Assembly (NCBI GenBank): GCA_945952225.1
Contig: CAMFHP010000036.1
Coordinates: 1-64,000 of the forward strand
Source of the DNA: an uncultured Myxococcaceae bacterium
GTDB taxonomy: Bacteria > Myxococcota_A > Polyangia > Polyangiales > Ga0077539
Length of the DNA stretch: 64,000 bases
Reading direction: 5' to 3'
In this document: piece after piece, positions 45,901 to 54,834 of the stretch
Layout of the letters: each line of letters opens with the position of its first letter
How positions within the stretch are numbered: position 1 is the first letter of the stretch
Position numbers and translations under genes: made by a program
The notes under the pieces: generated by a model
Seen by the model: the letters and a program-made list of their open reading frames with translations, nothing else
What the model was told of the DNA's origin: nothing
Database searches by the model: none

Positions 45901-46160
45901 GCGACCTCACGGAGCACGGCCTCCGCGAGTCGCTCTCCAGGCCCCGCCGCAAGGGCGATGCGGTCAACGTCGACGAGCTCGTGCAGCGCGGCGCCGAGGG
46001 TGAAGGCCCGCTCGGAGACGCCGTGCGACGGGTGGTGCTCCCGCTGCGCGCGGGGCACTTCGAACCGCGTCCGCGCGATTGTCACTTCTGTCAGTACGCC
46101 TCGCTGTGCCGCGTCGAGGCCCACGACGGCGCCCCCGACGAGCCGGGCGAAGCGCCGTGA
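42963..46160 (+). CDS. addB: AddB-like nuclease subunit with Fe-S site
   Basis: 1065 residues. AddB and AddA together process DNA double-strand ends for recombination. The C-terminal nuclease is intact: Asp912 in GRIDG and Glu925-x-Lys927 in VVEFKSG. Cys772 (RCGYKAF) with Cys1040, 1043 and 1049 (DCHFCQYASLC) form the four-Cys pattern of the AddB iron-sulfur staple, with the same C-x2-C-x5-C spacing. The N-terminal helicase-like half has no Walker A, as in inactivated AddB motors. Its stop overlaps the helicase start as GTGA. Shorter than some AddB, hence moderate name confidence. Confidence 0.85.
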   Translation: MGPVVDVVATQAHIGERLTRALLDADAPSRTAALAPATITWSDLVARLLAALLPGLAVAPPEVERLALAAAVRAVLPTYDAAFAERAGTVDAFSRTLAILRWHGVSRDVMTAALAATDDHDDTTRHRLKTLAAVLDEQNRRLDGAKVLAGASVEDRLAQALDDAPRALTPSHAALAARLRVWHLGELPPSRVRMLTALARWLGRHGGSLDAQVVCEPRRMKLPLTVDRALRAFEAEEGGSFELQYGLRDPNATAAAAPLARWVTALAIGGRIDGDDAALLARHVSFGEAQGPDEEARWVAARVERWMADGLGAHEIAVVLRRPDSERVETLGRALDDARIPWCDARDAALLTSPVARALLGLPRVVARGAEREEVLRALSVLQGNAPRGNEPAPWRVADALRAMDVESLFDTRLPELCARARKRGVSEAVLTAIDDLAKQLWTLSQDGTVRDHVERLARWVVRAGGDGRFLEESRTVVATAGWDAGAHAILRALARDEKGLAAAADLLRELPSIVDALGHTAKVSAGEFGEMLLDLARVRTLGVARHTGGGGGVRVIDARDAVGRDLAAVIVPGLHDGGFPARRDDEALWGDGERMAVGRALGHPIERSGAREAETLLLLGVLGAAREAVAVSLARHDAAGRVLAASPFFGDLQRTAGVTVERVRRDPLARSRRVPPRGPERTLRSLAQCGDDELARADLDAGTREALRSVSVRASVERGRQEFFARGDLAGDRYTGRIDHDPALVARLRLGEWAGGRRPLAVTTLERAARCGYKAFAMEVLRIEERIDEAETLDDKSRGHLLHKLLEAGQEALAESASLDAHERWMAVRAALDDAGAEFAVHEARLNASLLDADLRAIRRQVELWLERRLADPDGWQMIESEVAFGPRKKWPAVEVPVPNGEPVVIQGRIDGVERSGRALRVVEFKSGRGDGFRKRLQEGALDTQFQMVVYAAALERARRAGVLDGDPAAVDGVYVGFRDLTEHGLRESLSRPRRKGDAVNVDELVQRGAEGEGPLGDAVRRVVLPLRAGHFEPRPRDCHFCQYASLCRVEAHDGAPDEPGEAP

Positions 46161-49100
46161 GCGCAGCCCCCGACGAGACCCCATCGACGGCCGCGCGCCA
46201 CGGTGGCATGACCGCGCGCATCGGCATGCGAGGCTCCCCCGGACGCGCCCGTCTCTTCGCGTTTGAACGCAACGCCGTGGTGCGCGCGGGCGCAGGCACG
46301 GGCAAGACCGAGGCGCTCTCGACGGTGTACCTCCACCTCGCCGCGGGCCTCGCGTCGCCCGCCGTGTGGCCCCGCGGAGGCCTCGGTCCCGAGCGCATCG
46401 TGGCCCTCACCTTCACCGAGAAGGCCGCCCGCGAGATGCGCGAGCGCATCGCCGAGGCCGTGACGCTCCTCGCGGCGGAGCGACTGCCCCGCGAGCTCGA
46501 AGCCGTCGACGACCTCAAGCGCCTCGACGCCGCGCAGCGCTGGGGCGTGACCCGCGGCGTGAGCCAGGCCGTCGTGTCGCGCGTGCTCGCCCTCGCCGAC
46601 AGCGCCGCGATGCACGGCCGACCGCTCCCGCCGCCCGAGGTGTGGCAGCGCATCGCGTGGAGCCTCGGCAGCGCGCAGATCGGAACCTTTCACGGCTTCG
46701 CGGCGGGGCTCTTGCGTCGCGCGGCGGTGTCGCTGGGCCTCGACCCTGCGTTCTCGGTGATCGAAGAGGAAGACGCCGAGCGCATGCTCCGCGCGTCGGC
46801 CCTCGCGGCGCTCAGCGAAGCGGCGCAGCGCGACGTGAACGCGGTGGTGGAGCTCATGGCCGCGGGCGGTGGCATCGGCGAGCGCGGCGACCGCGGGCTC
46901 GTGACGCTCCTCGCGGGTCTCGTGCGCGCCCTCGACGAAGACGGCGTGCGCGCCGACGCGGTCTCCGTGGCCCCCGCGGTGGAGCACGCCGACGTGCGCT
47001 CGTACATCGCCGCCGACACCCTCGCGCGCTTCGCCGCCGCGTGCGCCGACGTGCCCTCGCTGCGCGACGACGGCACCGCCCAGCGCGTCTACGACCTCGC
47101 CCACCGCGTCGAAGACCTCGCGCCCATGACGTCTCCCGAGCGCGCCCTCGAACGGGTGCGACTGCTCCGCACGCAGGTGCGCGGAACGCTCCCGCCGCGC
47201 AACCGCACGCGCAGGCTCGAACCCCTCGCCGACGAGGCCCGCGCCGCGGTGCAGGCCCTGCTGCAAGACGCCCTCTCCGTGGTGTCGGTGCGCCTCGCCG
47301 AGGTCGCGCGGAGCATCGTGTCCGACACGCAGCGGCGCTACGAGCGCGCGAAGCAGCAGCGCTCGGGCGTCGACTACAGCGACCTCATGCGGCGGCTCCG
47401 CGACGGGCTCCGCGATCACACCTCGCTGCGGCGCGAGTACAAGCAGCGCTACGACGCCGTGCTCGTCGACGAGTACCAGGACACCAACCGCGTGCAGCGC
47501 GACCTGCTGTACCTCCTGCGAGAGCGCCGCGACGTCGAGCGGCTCCTCGCGCCGGGGCAGTCGCTCACGGCCGCGGAGCTCGAACACACGGGGCTCCTCG
47601 TGGTGGGCGACGCGAAGCAGTCGATCTATGCGTTCCGCGGCGCCGAGGTGGCGGTGTTCCTCTCGACGGAGCAGGAGCTCGCCGACGCGGGCGGAGAGCG
47701 CCTGGAGCTCACCGACAGCTTCCGCACGCTCGACGCGGTGCTCGATGCGATCAACCCCGTGACCGAGTCGCTGCTCACGGGCGGCGGCGTGCACGCGACG
47801 GGGATGTACGACCGCGAGCGCGACACCCTCGTGGCCACGTCGACGGGCGACGGATCCGCGCGCGTCGAGGTGCTGCTCGTGCCCGAGGGACGCGCCGACG
47901 AGCAGCGTCGCGCCGAGGCCGAGGCCATCGCGCGGCGCATCACCGAGCTCGCCACGAGCCAGGGAAACACCCCCGGCTGGCGCTGCCCGCGCATGGACGA
48001 GATCGCCGTGCTCGTGCCCTCGTGGTCGCACCTCGAACCGATCAAGCGCGCGCTCCAGGTGCGAGGCATTCCCTACACACTGCGCGGAGGCCCTGGTTTC
48101 TGGGACCGCCGTGAGGTCGACGACCTCGTGGTGCTGCTGCGCTTCGTGGCGCGCCCCTCGGACCGACTGAGCCTCGCGGCGCTCCTCCGCGGACCGCTCG
48201 TGGGCCTCACCGACGCGGGGCTCGGCAACCTCTTCGCCGAGGCCTCGGGGCTCGACGACATCCTCGACCCGCCGCCCTCGCTCCGCGCCTCGCTCGACGC
48301 CGACGATCGCGCGCGCCTCGACGAAGCGCGCCCCTCGCTGCGCCGCCTCGTGCGCTTCGGACCGACCCTCGGCCCCCACGGCGTGCTCCGTCAGGTGCTC
48401 GCCGAGCGCGGGTACGCCGCGGTGCTCGCGCGCATGCCCTTCGGCGCGCAGCGCGTGGCCAACGTCGACAAGCTCGTGAGCATCGCCGCGGCCGCCGAGG
48501 AGCGCGGCGGTGACGAGGCCGACCTCGCGGGCTTCGTGCACTACGTCGACCGCATGCGCGAGGCCGCGCAGCGCGAGAGCGAGGCCGACCTCGAAGACGC
48601 CGTGACGGGCAGCGTGAACGTGATGTCGATGCACGCGGCCAAGGGGCTCGAATGGCCCGTGGTGTTCGTCGCGCAGACCTCGCGCAAGCCTCCGCAGCGC
48701 GTCGACCGCGTGCTGCTCGACGAGGCGGGACGGCTCGTGGCCCTGCCCGGCGGTGTCGATGTGCCCGAGAGCTTTCGCGCGCTGCGAACGCGCGCCCACG
48801 CGGCGGAAGAAGACGACGCGCGGCGGCTCCTCTACGTGGCCCTCACGCGGGCCCGCGATCTGCTCGTGGTGACCGGTCCCGATGGCGAGGGCGAAGGCGC
48901 GTGGCCCGTGCTGCGAAGCGCGATGCTGCGCGAGGCGCCGTTTCGTGTGCGGGTGATCCGCGCGGGCGAGAGCGGCGCCACCGTGCCCGTGCGCGCGCGC
49001 GCCGAGGTGAGCGACGACGACGTGGCGCGGCCCGTGGTCGTGCAGCCCGAACCCGAGGCGCCGCCCGTGCGACGACACCTCGCGCTGGCCTCGGACGCCC

Positions 49101-49846
49101 TTCAGGATTTCGCGTGGTGCCCGCGGCGTTTTCAGGCCCTCCACGAGCTCGGGCTCCGCGAGCACACGGGCGCGGGATGGGCGCAGGCCACGGGCGCCGA
49201 CCTCGCGCGACGCACCCTCGCCGAGCGTCCGCCCGCCGAGCTCGTCGACGACCCCGCGCGGAGCTTTCACGCCTGGTGCGCGGCCCACGGAGAGCGCCCC
49301 CTCGGCGCCGCCGCCGACGTGGCCCTCGCGCTGGTCAAACGCTTCGCGGCGCTCCCCCTCGCCCGCGCCCTCGCGAACGATCCCTCGAAGGTGCTCGGAC
49401 GCGCGCTCCCCTGGGCCACGCGCCTCGACGACACGCACAGCTCGGTGACCGTCTCCGGCGTGGCCGACCTCGTGGTCGACGGCGACGCGGTCGGACGCGA
49501 CGGCGTGGCCGTGATCCGCCTCGCCACGCAGCCCGATCGTGACGGCGCGGCGCTGCCCGGCGCAGACCCCGAGCTCGACCTGCTCCTCGCGCGCGTGGCC
49601 CTCACGCGGCGCTTCTCCGAGGCCCGCGCGGGCGTCACCGTGCACGCCGCCGTGCTCGCCCTCGCCGACGACGGAGAGGCCACCCTCGACTTCGCGTGGC
49701 CCGTGCACACCGACGTGGTGATCGCCCGCGCCCTCGACGCCTCGCGGCTCCTCACCGCCGCCCGCGCCACAAGCCGTTGGGAGGCGCGTCCGCGCTTCGT
49801 GTGCGAGGGTCTGCGCTGCGGGTTCGTACCGCGCTGCCACGGGTGA
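46157..49846 (+). CDS. addA: AddA-like UvrD-family helicase with degenerate C-terminal nuclease
   Basis: 1229 residues from GTG 46157. All main UvrD motifs are seen: Ia-type VRAGAGTGKTEALS, VALTFTEKAAREM, VLVDEYQDTNRVQRD, LVVGDAKQSIYAFRGAE, LTDSFRT, NVMSMHAAKGLEWPVVFVAQ and LLYVALTRARDLL. The C-terminal 250 residues keep the cysteines of a PD-(D/E)XK Fe-S domain (Cys988, then CEGLRCGFVPRC at 1216-1227) and GVADLVV, but where D-x-K should stand the sequence is AVIRLATQ. The nuclease is therefore probably dead and the AddB-like partner does the cutting. Translationally coupled to that gene. Confidence 0.88.
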   Translation: MSAAPDETPSTAARHGGMTARIGMRGSPGRARLFAFERNAVVRAGAGTGKTEALSTVYLHLAAGLASPAVWPRGGLGPERIVALTFTEKAAREMRERIAEAVTLLAAERLPRELEAVDDLKRLDAAQRWGVTRGVSQAVVSRVLALADSAAMHGRPLPPPEVWQRIAWSLGSAQIGTFHGFAAGLLRRAAVSLGLDPAFSVIEEEDAERMLRASALAALSEAAQRDVNAVVELMAAGGGIGERGDRGLVTLLAGLVRALDEDGVRADAVSVAPAVEHADVRSYIAADTLARFAAACADVPSLRDDGTAQRVYDLAHRVEDLAPMTSPERALERVRLLRTQVRGTLPPRNRTRRLEPLADEARAAVQALLQDALSVVSVRLAEVARSIVSDTQRRYERAKQQRSGVDYSDLMRRLRDGLRDHTSLRREYKQRYDAVLVDEYQDTNRVQRDLLYLLRERRDVERLLAPGQSLTAAELEHTGLLVVGDAKQSIYAFRGAEVAVFLSTEQELADAGGERLELTDSFRTLDAVLDAINPVTESLLTGGGVHATGMYDRERDTLVATSTGDGSARVEVLLVPEGRADEQRRAEAEAIARRITELATSQGNTPGWRCPRMDEIAVLVPSWSHLEPIKRALQVRGIPYTLRGGPGFWDRREVDDLVVLLRFVARPSDRLSLAALLRGPLVGLTDAGLGNLFAEASGLDDILDPPPSLRASLDADDRARLDEARPSLRRLVRFGPTLGPHGVLRQVLAERGYAAVLARMPFGAQRVANVDKLVSIAAAAEERGGDEADLAGFVHYVDRMREAAQRESEADLEDAVTGSVNVMSMHAAKGLEWPVVFVAQTSRKPPQRVDRVLLDEAGRLVALPGGVDVPESFRALRTRAHAAEEDDARRLLYVALTRARDLLVVTGPDGEGEGAWPVLRSAMLREAPFRVRVIRAGESGATVPVRARAEVSDDDVARPVVVQPEPEAPPVRRHLALASDALQDFAWCPRRFQALHELGLREHTGAGWAQATGADLARRTLAERPPAELVDDPARSFHAWCAAHGERPLGAAADVALALVKRFAALPLARALANDPSKVLGRALPWATRLDDTHSSVTVSGVADLVVDGDAVGRDGVAVIRLATQPDRDGAALPGADPELDLLLARVALTRRFSEARAGVTVHAAVLALADDGEATLDFAWPVHTDVVIARALDASRLLTAARATSRWEARPRFVCEGLRCGFVPRCHG

Positions 49847-49945
49847 GGCGCGGCGCACCGTGACCGCACGACACGGCTGAAAATAAGCCATTCTGAACTG
49901 ATTCGAACGTTGACCGCGGGCGCGCTCGTCGGCGACACGTCGGGC

Positions 49946-50491
49946 ATGAGCACCCGCCACCTCGCACTCACCCTCTCGCTGCTGGGCGCCTCGGCGCTCG
50001 CGCTGATCCCCTCGACGGCTTCGGCCCAGACGCAGATCGGCACGTCGCGCCGCGTGGGCGTCGGCCTCGCGCTTGGATATCCCAACGTCGGCCTCGGGCT
50101 GAACTTCTTCCTCGCGCCGCGCGAGTCGCTGCAGATCGACGTGTCGTGGGGCTGGCGCAACGAGGGCCGCGGGCTCTTCACCCGCGCCGACCTGGTGTTC
50201 TACATGCCCCCGGTGCTCGCCCAGGGCTCCGCGGGCGCGCTGCACTGGTACCTCGCGCCGGGCGCGTTCCTCGGCTTCGCCAACGGGCGCTACTGCCGCG
50301 GCACGGGCGCGTGCGGCGACGGCGTGTTCTTTCTCGGCGCCGAGCTCGGCGTGGGCCTCGCGTGGCACTTCCGCTCGGTGCCCATCGACCTGACGATCGA
50401 GGCGGTGCCGCGCCTCGGGCTCCTCGACAACCAGGGCTTCGGCCCGTGGTTCGACATCGGCGGCGCCTTCCACGCCCGCTACTACTTCTGA
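49946..50491 (+). CDS. small outer-membrane beta-barrel protein
   Basis: 181 residues. Signal peptide with cleavage near TASAQTQ. The rest alternates hydrophobic and polar residues in about eight strands and ends with FDIGGAFHARYYF, a terminal Phe typical for Bam-dependent barrels. Two Cys in NGRYCRGTGACGDG probably pair in a loop. Similar in class to 28002-28601. No ligand can be assigned. It follows the helicase gene after 99 bases, in which no terminator is clear. Confidence 0.78.
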   Translation: MSTRHLALTLSLLGASALALIPSTASAQTQIGTSRRVGVGLALGYPNVGLGLNFFLAPRESLQIDVSWGWRNEGRGLFTRADLVFYMPPVLAQGSAGALHWYLAPGAFLGFANGRYCRGTGACGDGVFFLGAELGVGLAWHFRSVPIDLTIEAVPRLGLLDNQGFGPWFDIGGAFHARYYF

Positions 50492-50536
50492 CGTTCTCGT
50501 TGCGTTCGCGCGGGGGCTTTTGCACCGTGCGCCGCG

Positions 50537-51973
50537 ATGAGATCCCTGCCCTCCCCGCTCGCGCTTCCCCTCCTCGCGCTCTCCCTCCTCGCGCTCACCG
50601 CCGCGTGCAGCGCCCGACCGTCAGGCACCGCCCCTGTGACCGCGCCGACCGCCGCGTCGTCCCCGTGGATCGACGAGGCCCAGCTCGACGCCGCCCTGCG
50701 CCCCGCCCTCGTCGACGAGCAGGTGCCCGGGCTCTCCGTGGCGTTGCTCCGGCGCAATGAAGTGCGCTTCTACCACCGGGGCCACGCGCGCGACGGAGGC
50801 GCCGCCCCCGACGAGCACACGCCCTTCGCCGTGGGATCGATCACCAAGGTGTTCACCGCCACGCTCCTCGCCGCGATGATCGAGGCGGGCGAGGTGCAGG
50901 CCGACGCGACCGTTCAATCGCTCCTGCCGCCCGCGATGCGCGTTCCCCGCGGAGACAACGGTGAAATCACGCTCGTTCACCTGGCCACGCACCGCGCGGG
51001 GCTGCCGCGGATGCCCCCGGCGTTCACCCCCGCCGACGGCGAAGACCCCTACGCGAGCTTCACCGCCGACGCCCTCGCGACCTCGCTCGCGGCCACCACG
51101 CTCACCGCCGCGCCGGGCGCCCGATGGGCGTACAGCAACTATGGCGCGGGGCTCCTCGGCTTTGCGCTGGCGCAACGATCGGGACGCCCCTACCCCGAGG
51201 CCCTGCGCGTGAAGGTGCTCGCGCCGCTGGGCCTCGACGAGACCACGGCCACGCTCGACGCCGCCCTCGAAGCCCGCCGCGCGCAGGACCACGACCCCAC
51301 CGGAACGCCCGTGCGCCCCTGGCGCTTCGACGCGCTCGCGGGCGCGGGTGCGGTGCAGTCGACGGCGGCAGACCTCGCGCGCTTTCTGGCCGTGCAGCTC
51401 CAGCCCTCGGGGCCCCTCGCCGCCACGGTGGAGCGCACGCAGACCCTCGTCGCCGACACCGACGAACCCGGTCACCGCATGGGCCTCGGGTGGATCGCGC
51501 TCCCCGAGGAGCACTGCCTCTTTCACAACGGACAGACCGGCGGCGCGAGCGCGGCGGTGGCCTTCGACCGCGAGCGCGGCGTCGCGGCGGCGGTGCTCAT
51601 GAACCAGTCGAGCGAGCTGCACACGGCCACGGTGCTCAACCTCCTCCACGTGCTGCGCGGCGAGCCCGTGCGCACCCCGCGGCGAACGGGCGACGACGCC
51701 GTGTCTCTCACCGACGCGCAGCGCGCCGCCCTCGTGGGCACCTACCGCATCGCGCCCACCTTCGCGCTCACGATCCGCACGAGCCCCGCGGGACGCCTCC
51801 TCGTGCAGGCCACCGGGCAGCGCGCGCTCCCCTGCGCGGCCACGGCGCCCGATCGCCTCGTGATCCGCGGCGTCGACGCGTCGATCACCTTCACCCTCGG
51901 GCCCGATGGGAGGGCCACCGCCGCGACGCTCCACCAGGGCGGCCACGACATGCCCGCGCCGCGCGAGCCGTAG
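50537..51973 (+). CDS. serine hydrolase of the class C beta-lactamase / DD-peptidase fold, lipoprotein
   Basis: 478 residues. Signal peptide with a lipobox-like ALTAAC. Catalytic S-x-x-K is SITK in FAVGSITKVFTA, the Y-x-N motif is YSNYG, and HNGQTGG is the third (H/K-x-G) motif. After about residue 375 a C-terminal beta domain (ALVGTYRIAPTFALTIRT) occurs, like DUF3471/DUF3887-type lipocalin-like tails of such esterases. It may hydrolyse esters, D-amino acid peptides or lactams; the family name alone does not decide. Confidence 0.9.
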   Translation: MRSLPSPLALPLLALSLLALTAACSARPSGTAPVTAPTAASSPWIDEAQLDAALRPALVDEQVPGLSVALLRRNEVRFYHRGHARDGGAAPDEHTPFAVGSITKVFTATLLAAMIEAGEVQADATVQSLLPPAMRVPRGDNGEITLVHLATHRAGLPRMPPAFTPADGEDPYASFTADALATSLAATTLTAAPGARWAYSNYGAGLLGFALAQRSGRPYPEALRVKVLAPLGLDETTATLDAALEARRAQDHDPTGTPVRPWRFDALAGAGAVQSTAADLARFLAVQLQPSGPLAATVERTQTLVADTDEPGHRMGLGWIALPEEHCLFHNGQTGGASAAVAFDRERGVAAAVLMNQSSELHTATVLNLLHVLRGEPVRTPRRTGDDAVSLTDAQRAALVGTYRIAPTFALTIRTSPAGRLLVQATGQRALPCAATAPDRLVIRGVDASITFTLGPDGRATAATLHQGGHDMPAPREP

Positions 51974-52044
51974 GGCCTCCGTTCACAATCGTTTACGAAG
52001 AGTTTTCCGCGCCGTACGCGCGCGTCGGGTTCTGCTCCCGCGCG

Positions 52045-53349
52045 ATGACCGACCGCTCCCACTCCCGACGGCTCGGCGCGCTCGCGGCGCTCGTGGCCCT
52101 TCTCGCACCGATGGCGGCGCACGCCGACGACGCCCCGCGCCTCGACACCGGCGACACCGCGTGGATGCTCGTCGCCTCGGCCTTCGTGCTCTTCATGACC
52201 CCGGGCCTCGCGCTCTTCTACGGGGGCATGGTGCGCCGTCGCAACGTGCTCTCGACCTTCATGTTCGTGCACTTCGCGCTGGCGATCATCTCGCTCCAGT
52301 GGGTGACCATCGGCTACTCGCTGGCCTTCGGTCGCACGCACGGCGGGCTCATCGGCGGCTTCGACTACGTGATGCTCCGCAACGTCGGGAGCGACCTCCG
52401 CAAGACCGTGCCGCACCTGGCCTTCATGGCCTTTCAGATGAAGTTCGCGATCATCACGCCGGCGCTCATCGCCGGGGCCTTCGTCGAGCGCATGAAGTTC
52501 TCGGCCTACGTGGTCTTCGCGCTGCTCTGGAGCACGCTCGTCTACGACCCCGTCGCGCACTGGGCCTGGGCCGAAGGCGGATGGCTCTACCGTCTCGGCG
52601 CGCTCGATTTCGCGGGCGGCACCGTGGTGCACCTCACCGCGGGCATCGCCGCGCTCGTGTGCGCGGTGGTGGTCGGTCGACGCGTGGGATTCCCGCGTGA
52701 GAAGGCCCCGCCGCACAACCTCACGATGACCGTCACGGGCGGCGGGCTCCTGTGGTTCGGGTGGTTCGGCTTCAACGCGGGCAGCGCGCTCGGGGCCAAC
52801 GCGCTCGCGGCCCTCGCGCTCGTCACCACGCACGTCTCGGCCTCCGCGGGCGCGCTCTCGTGGGTGCTCGTCGAGTGGAAGCACCGCGGACGCCCCACCA
52901 TGCTCGGCTTCGTCTCGGGCCTCGTGGCGGGCCTCGTCGCGATCACCCCCGCGGCGGGCTACGTGACCGTGGGCTCGTCGATCGTGATCGGGCTCCTCGC
53001 GGGCGCGGTGTGCTACGGCGCCGTGCTCCTCAAGGAGCGCTGGCACTACGACGACTCCCTCGACGCGTTCGGCGTGCATGGTGTGGGCGGCATCCTCGGC
53101 GCGCTGCTCACGGGCGTGCTCGCGACGCGCGCGGTGAACGCCGACGGCGGCGACGGGCTCCTCGCGGGCAACCCCATGCTCTTCGTGAAGCAGGTCGGCG
53201 CCGTGGTGATCGTCGGGGCCTACAGCGCGGCCCTCACCTGGGGGCTGCTCAAGCTCGTCGACCGGCTCATCGGGCTCCGCGTGAGCGAAGACGACGAGCG
53301 CGAGGGACTCGACGAGACCCAGCACGGCGAGTCGGGCTACGTGATGTGA
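52045..53349 (+). CDS. amt: ammonium transporter (Amt family)
   Basis: 434 residues: a signal-peptide-like N-terminus then about eleven membrane helices. Signature segments LALFYGGMVRRRNVLST, VYDPVAHWAWAEGG, GGTVVHLTAGIAAL, GLLWFGWFGFNAGSALGAN and AFGVHGVGGILGALLTGVLA are present. The twin pore His residues are in VAHWAW and FGVHGVGG. The acidic C-terminal tail would bind a GlnK/PII protein; no glnK gene is adjacent, unlike the common amtB-glnK arrangement. The gene end is convergent with the efflux operon, 41 bases away. Confidence 0.96.
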   Translation: MTDRSHSRRLGALAALVALLAPMAAHADDAPRLDTGDTAWMLVASAFVLFMTPGLALFYGGMVRRRNVLSTFMFVHFALAIISLQWVTIGYSLAFGRTHGGLIGGFDYVMLRNVGSDLRKTVPHLAFMAFQMKFAIITPALIAGAFVERMKFSAYVVFALLWSTLVYDPVAHWAWAEGGWLYRLGALDFAGGTVVHLTAGIAALVCAVVVGRRVGFPREKAPPHNLTMTVTGGGLLWFGWFGFNAGSALGANALAALALVTTHVSASAGALSWVLVEWKHRGRPTMLGFVSGLVAGLVAITPAAGYVTVGSSIVIGLLAGAVCYGAVLLKERWHYDDSLDAFGVHGVGGILGALLTGVLATRAVNADGGDGLLAGNPMLFVKQVGAVVIVGAYSAALTWGLLKLVDRLIGLRVSEDDEREGLDETQHGESGYVM

Positions 53350-53390
53350 CCTTTGCGCCCACGCAACGATGGGCGCACCTCTCGTCTCTC

Positions 53391-54782
53391 CTATCTCGCG
53401 CGACCGAGCAGCCACAGGACGCGCGCCACGGCCACGCGCCGATCGACCTTCACGTTCTCGTGTTCGAGCCGCGCGCGCAGGAGCTCGGCCTCGGCGTCGG
53501 TGAGCTCCGCGGTCGTCGCGCGGCCGCTACGAAACAGGGCGTTTCGCACGCGCCACCCCTCCTCGGCGCTCTCGACGGCGCGTCCCGTCGAGCGCAGCGC
53601 CGCCGTCGTCTCGCGGAGCTGCGTCGAGGCCGCCGCGAGGTCGCCACGGAGCGCATCCCGGAGCGCGCCCACCTGCGCCTCCACCGACTCGGCGCGCGCC
53701 GAGAGACCGCGCGACGAGGCGCCGCCGAGGGCGAGGTCGTTGGGCGACCAGGTGAGCGACGCGCCCACGCTCCACGTCGTGTCGAACTGATCGTGCGCGG
53801 GAAACACCCGCGGGTTCGGATTGGCCGACAGGATCTGTCCCACCGCCGTCACCGTGGGCAACCACGCGGCCCGCGCGGCGCTCGCCTGCGCGTCGAGCGC
53901 GCCCCGCTGCGCGCGCAGCGCCCGAAGCTCGGGACGCGACGCCATCGCCTCGTCGACCATCGCCGTCACCGTGGGCGGAAGCGCGGGATCGCCCACGTCG
54001 CCTTCCACATCTCCGCCCGGCGTGAGGGCCGCGGACTCGTCGAGGTGCATCACCGCGCGCACGCGCTCCAGCGAGGCGTCGCGCATCGACGCGGCCCGCG
54101 TCACGAGGAGCTCGGCGTTGGCCACCGCGGTCTCGGCCCGCAGCACGTCGACGCGCGCGAGGGCGCCCGCCTCCATCATGTGCTGCGCGTCGGCGAGGTG
54201 CTCCTGCGCCTGCGTGAGCGTGCGCGTGGCGATGTCGTGCTGACGGATCGCGCGCACCCACTGGTAGTACGCGAGCGTTCCGTCGAGGGCCGCGCGGCGA
54301 CGGGCCGACTCGATGGTCTCGGCCGCGGCGTCGCGGGTGCGCTCGGCGGCGCGGTGCTGCTGCGGCAGTCGGAGCAGGTAGTCGCTGAGGGGCACGGCGA
54401 GCGTGGCCGAGAGCTGCGTGCTGTTCGAGAGCGCGGGGATCGTGAGGGGCACGTTCACGAAGGTCGCGTCGCGGCTCACGGGCCCCACGGGCTGTCCCGG
54501 CGCGACCACGATGGAGCCCAGCACGAAGGGCCCGAGGTCGGAGAGGCGGTTGTACGACGCGCCCACGGTGAGCCGCGGAAAGTACGCGGCGAGGGCCTGG
54601 TCGACGCCCGCGGCCGCGGCCGAGAGATCGCGGTCACGGGCGCGCACGTCGGCGCTGGTGCGCGCGGCCTCGGAGGCCACGTCGGCGGCGGTGACCGATC
54701 GTTGCGCCCGCGCAAAGGTGGGCGCGAGCGTGAGGGTGAGTGCGAGCGTGAGCGCCCGGCGGGCGCGGCGGTTGCGCGGCAT
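53391..54782 (-). CDS. TolC-family outer-membrane efflux protein
   Basis: 463 residues. Signal peptide cleaved near FARAQRS. Two homologous halves of long helices with strand pairs, each with the TolC-type sequence TFVNVPLTIPA / SWSVGASLTWSPNDLA and long Ala/Arg-rich coiled helices. It forms the trimeric outer-membrane duct. Last gene of the three-gene leftward operon, 52 bases after the MFS transporter. Confidence 0.9.
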   Translation of the reverse strand: MPRNRRARRALTLALTLTLAPTFARAQRSVTAADVASEAARTSADVRARDRDLSAAAAGVDQALAAYFPRLTVGASYNRLSDLGPFVLGSIVVAPGQPVGPVSRDATFVNVPLTIPALSNSTQLSATLAVPLSDYLLRLPQQHRAAERTRDAAAETIESARRRAALDGTLAYYQWVRAIRQHDIATRTLTQAQEHLADAQHMMEAGALARVDVLRAETAVANAELLVTRAASMRDASLERVRAVMHLDESAALTPGGDVEGDVGDPALPPTVTAMVDEAMASRPELRALRAQRGALDAQASAARAAWLPTVTAVGQILSANPNPRVFPAHDQFDTTWSVGASLTWSPNDLALGGASSRGLSARAESVEAQVGALRDALRGDLAAASTQLRETTAALRSTGRAVESAEEGWRVRNALFRSGRATTAELTDAEAELLRARLEHENVKVDRRVAVARVLWLLGRAR

Positions 54783-54834
54783 GGGGGGTGACTTCGCTTT
54801 CGAGAGAGACGGAGGGGGAGAACGCGCGCGGGGC

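Noticed and set aside
46091-50473. A 1,460-codon open frame on the minus strand across the helicase gene
   Set aside because: It is an antisense shadow of a GC-rich gene: Arg/His/Ala/Glu-rich without domains, while the plus strand has all UvrD motifs.
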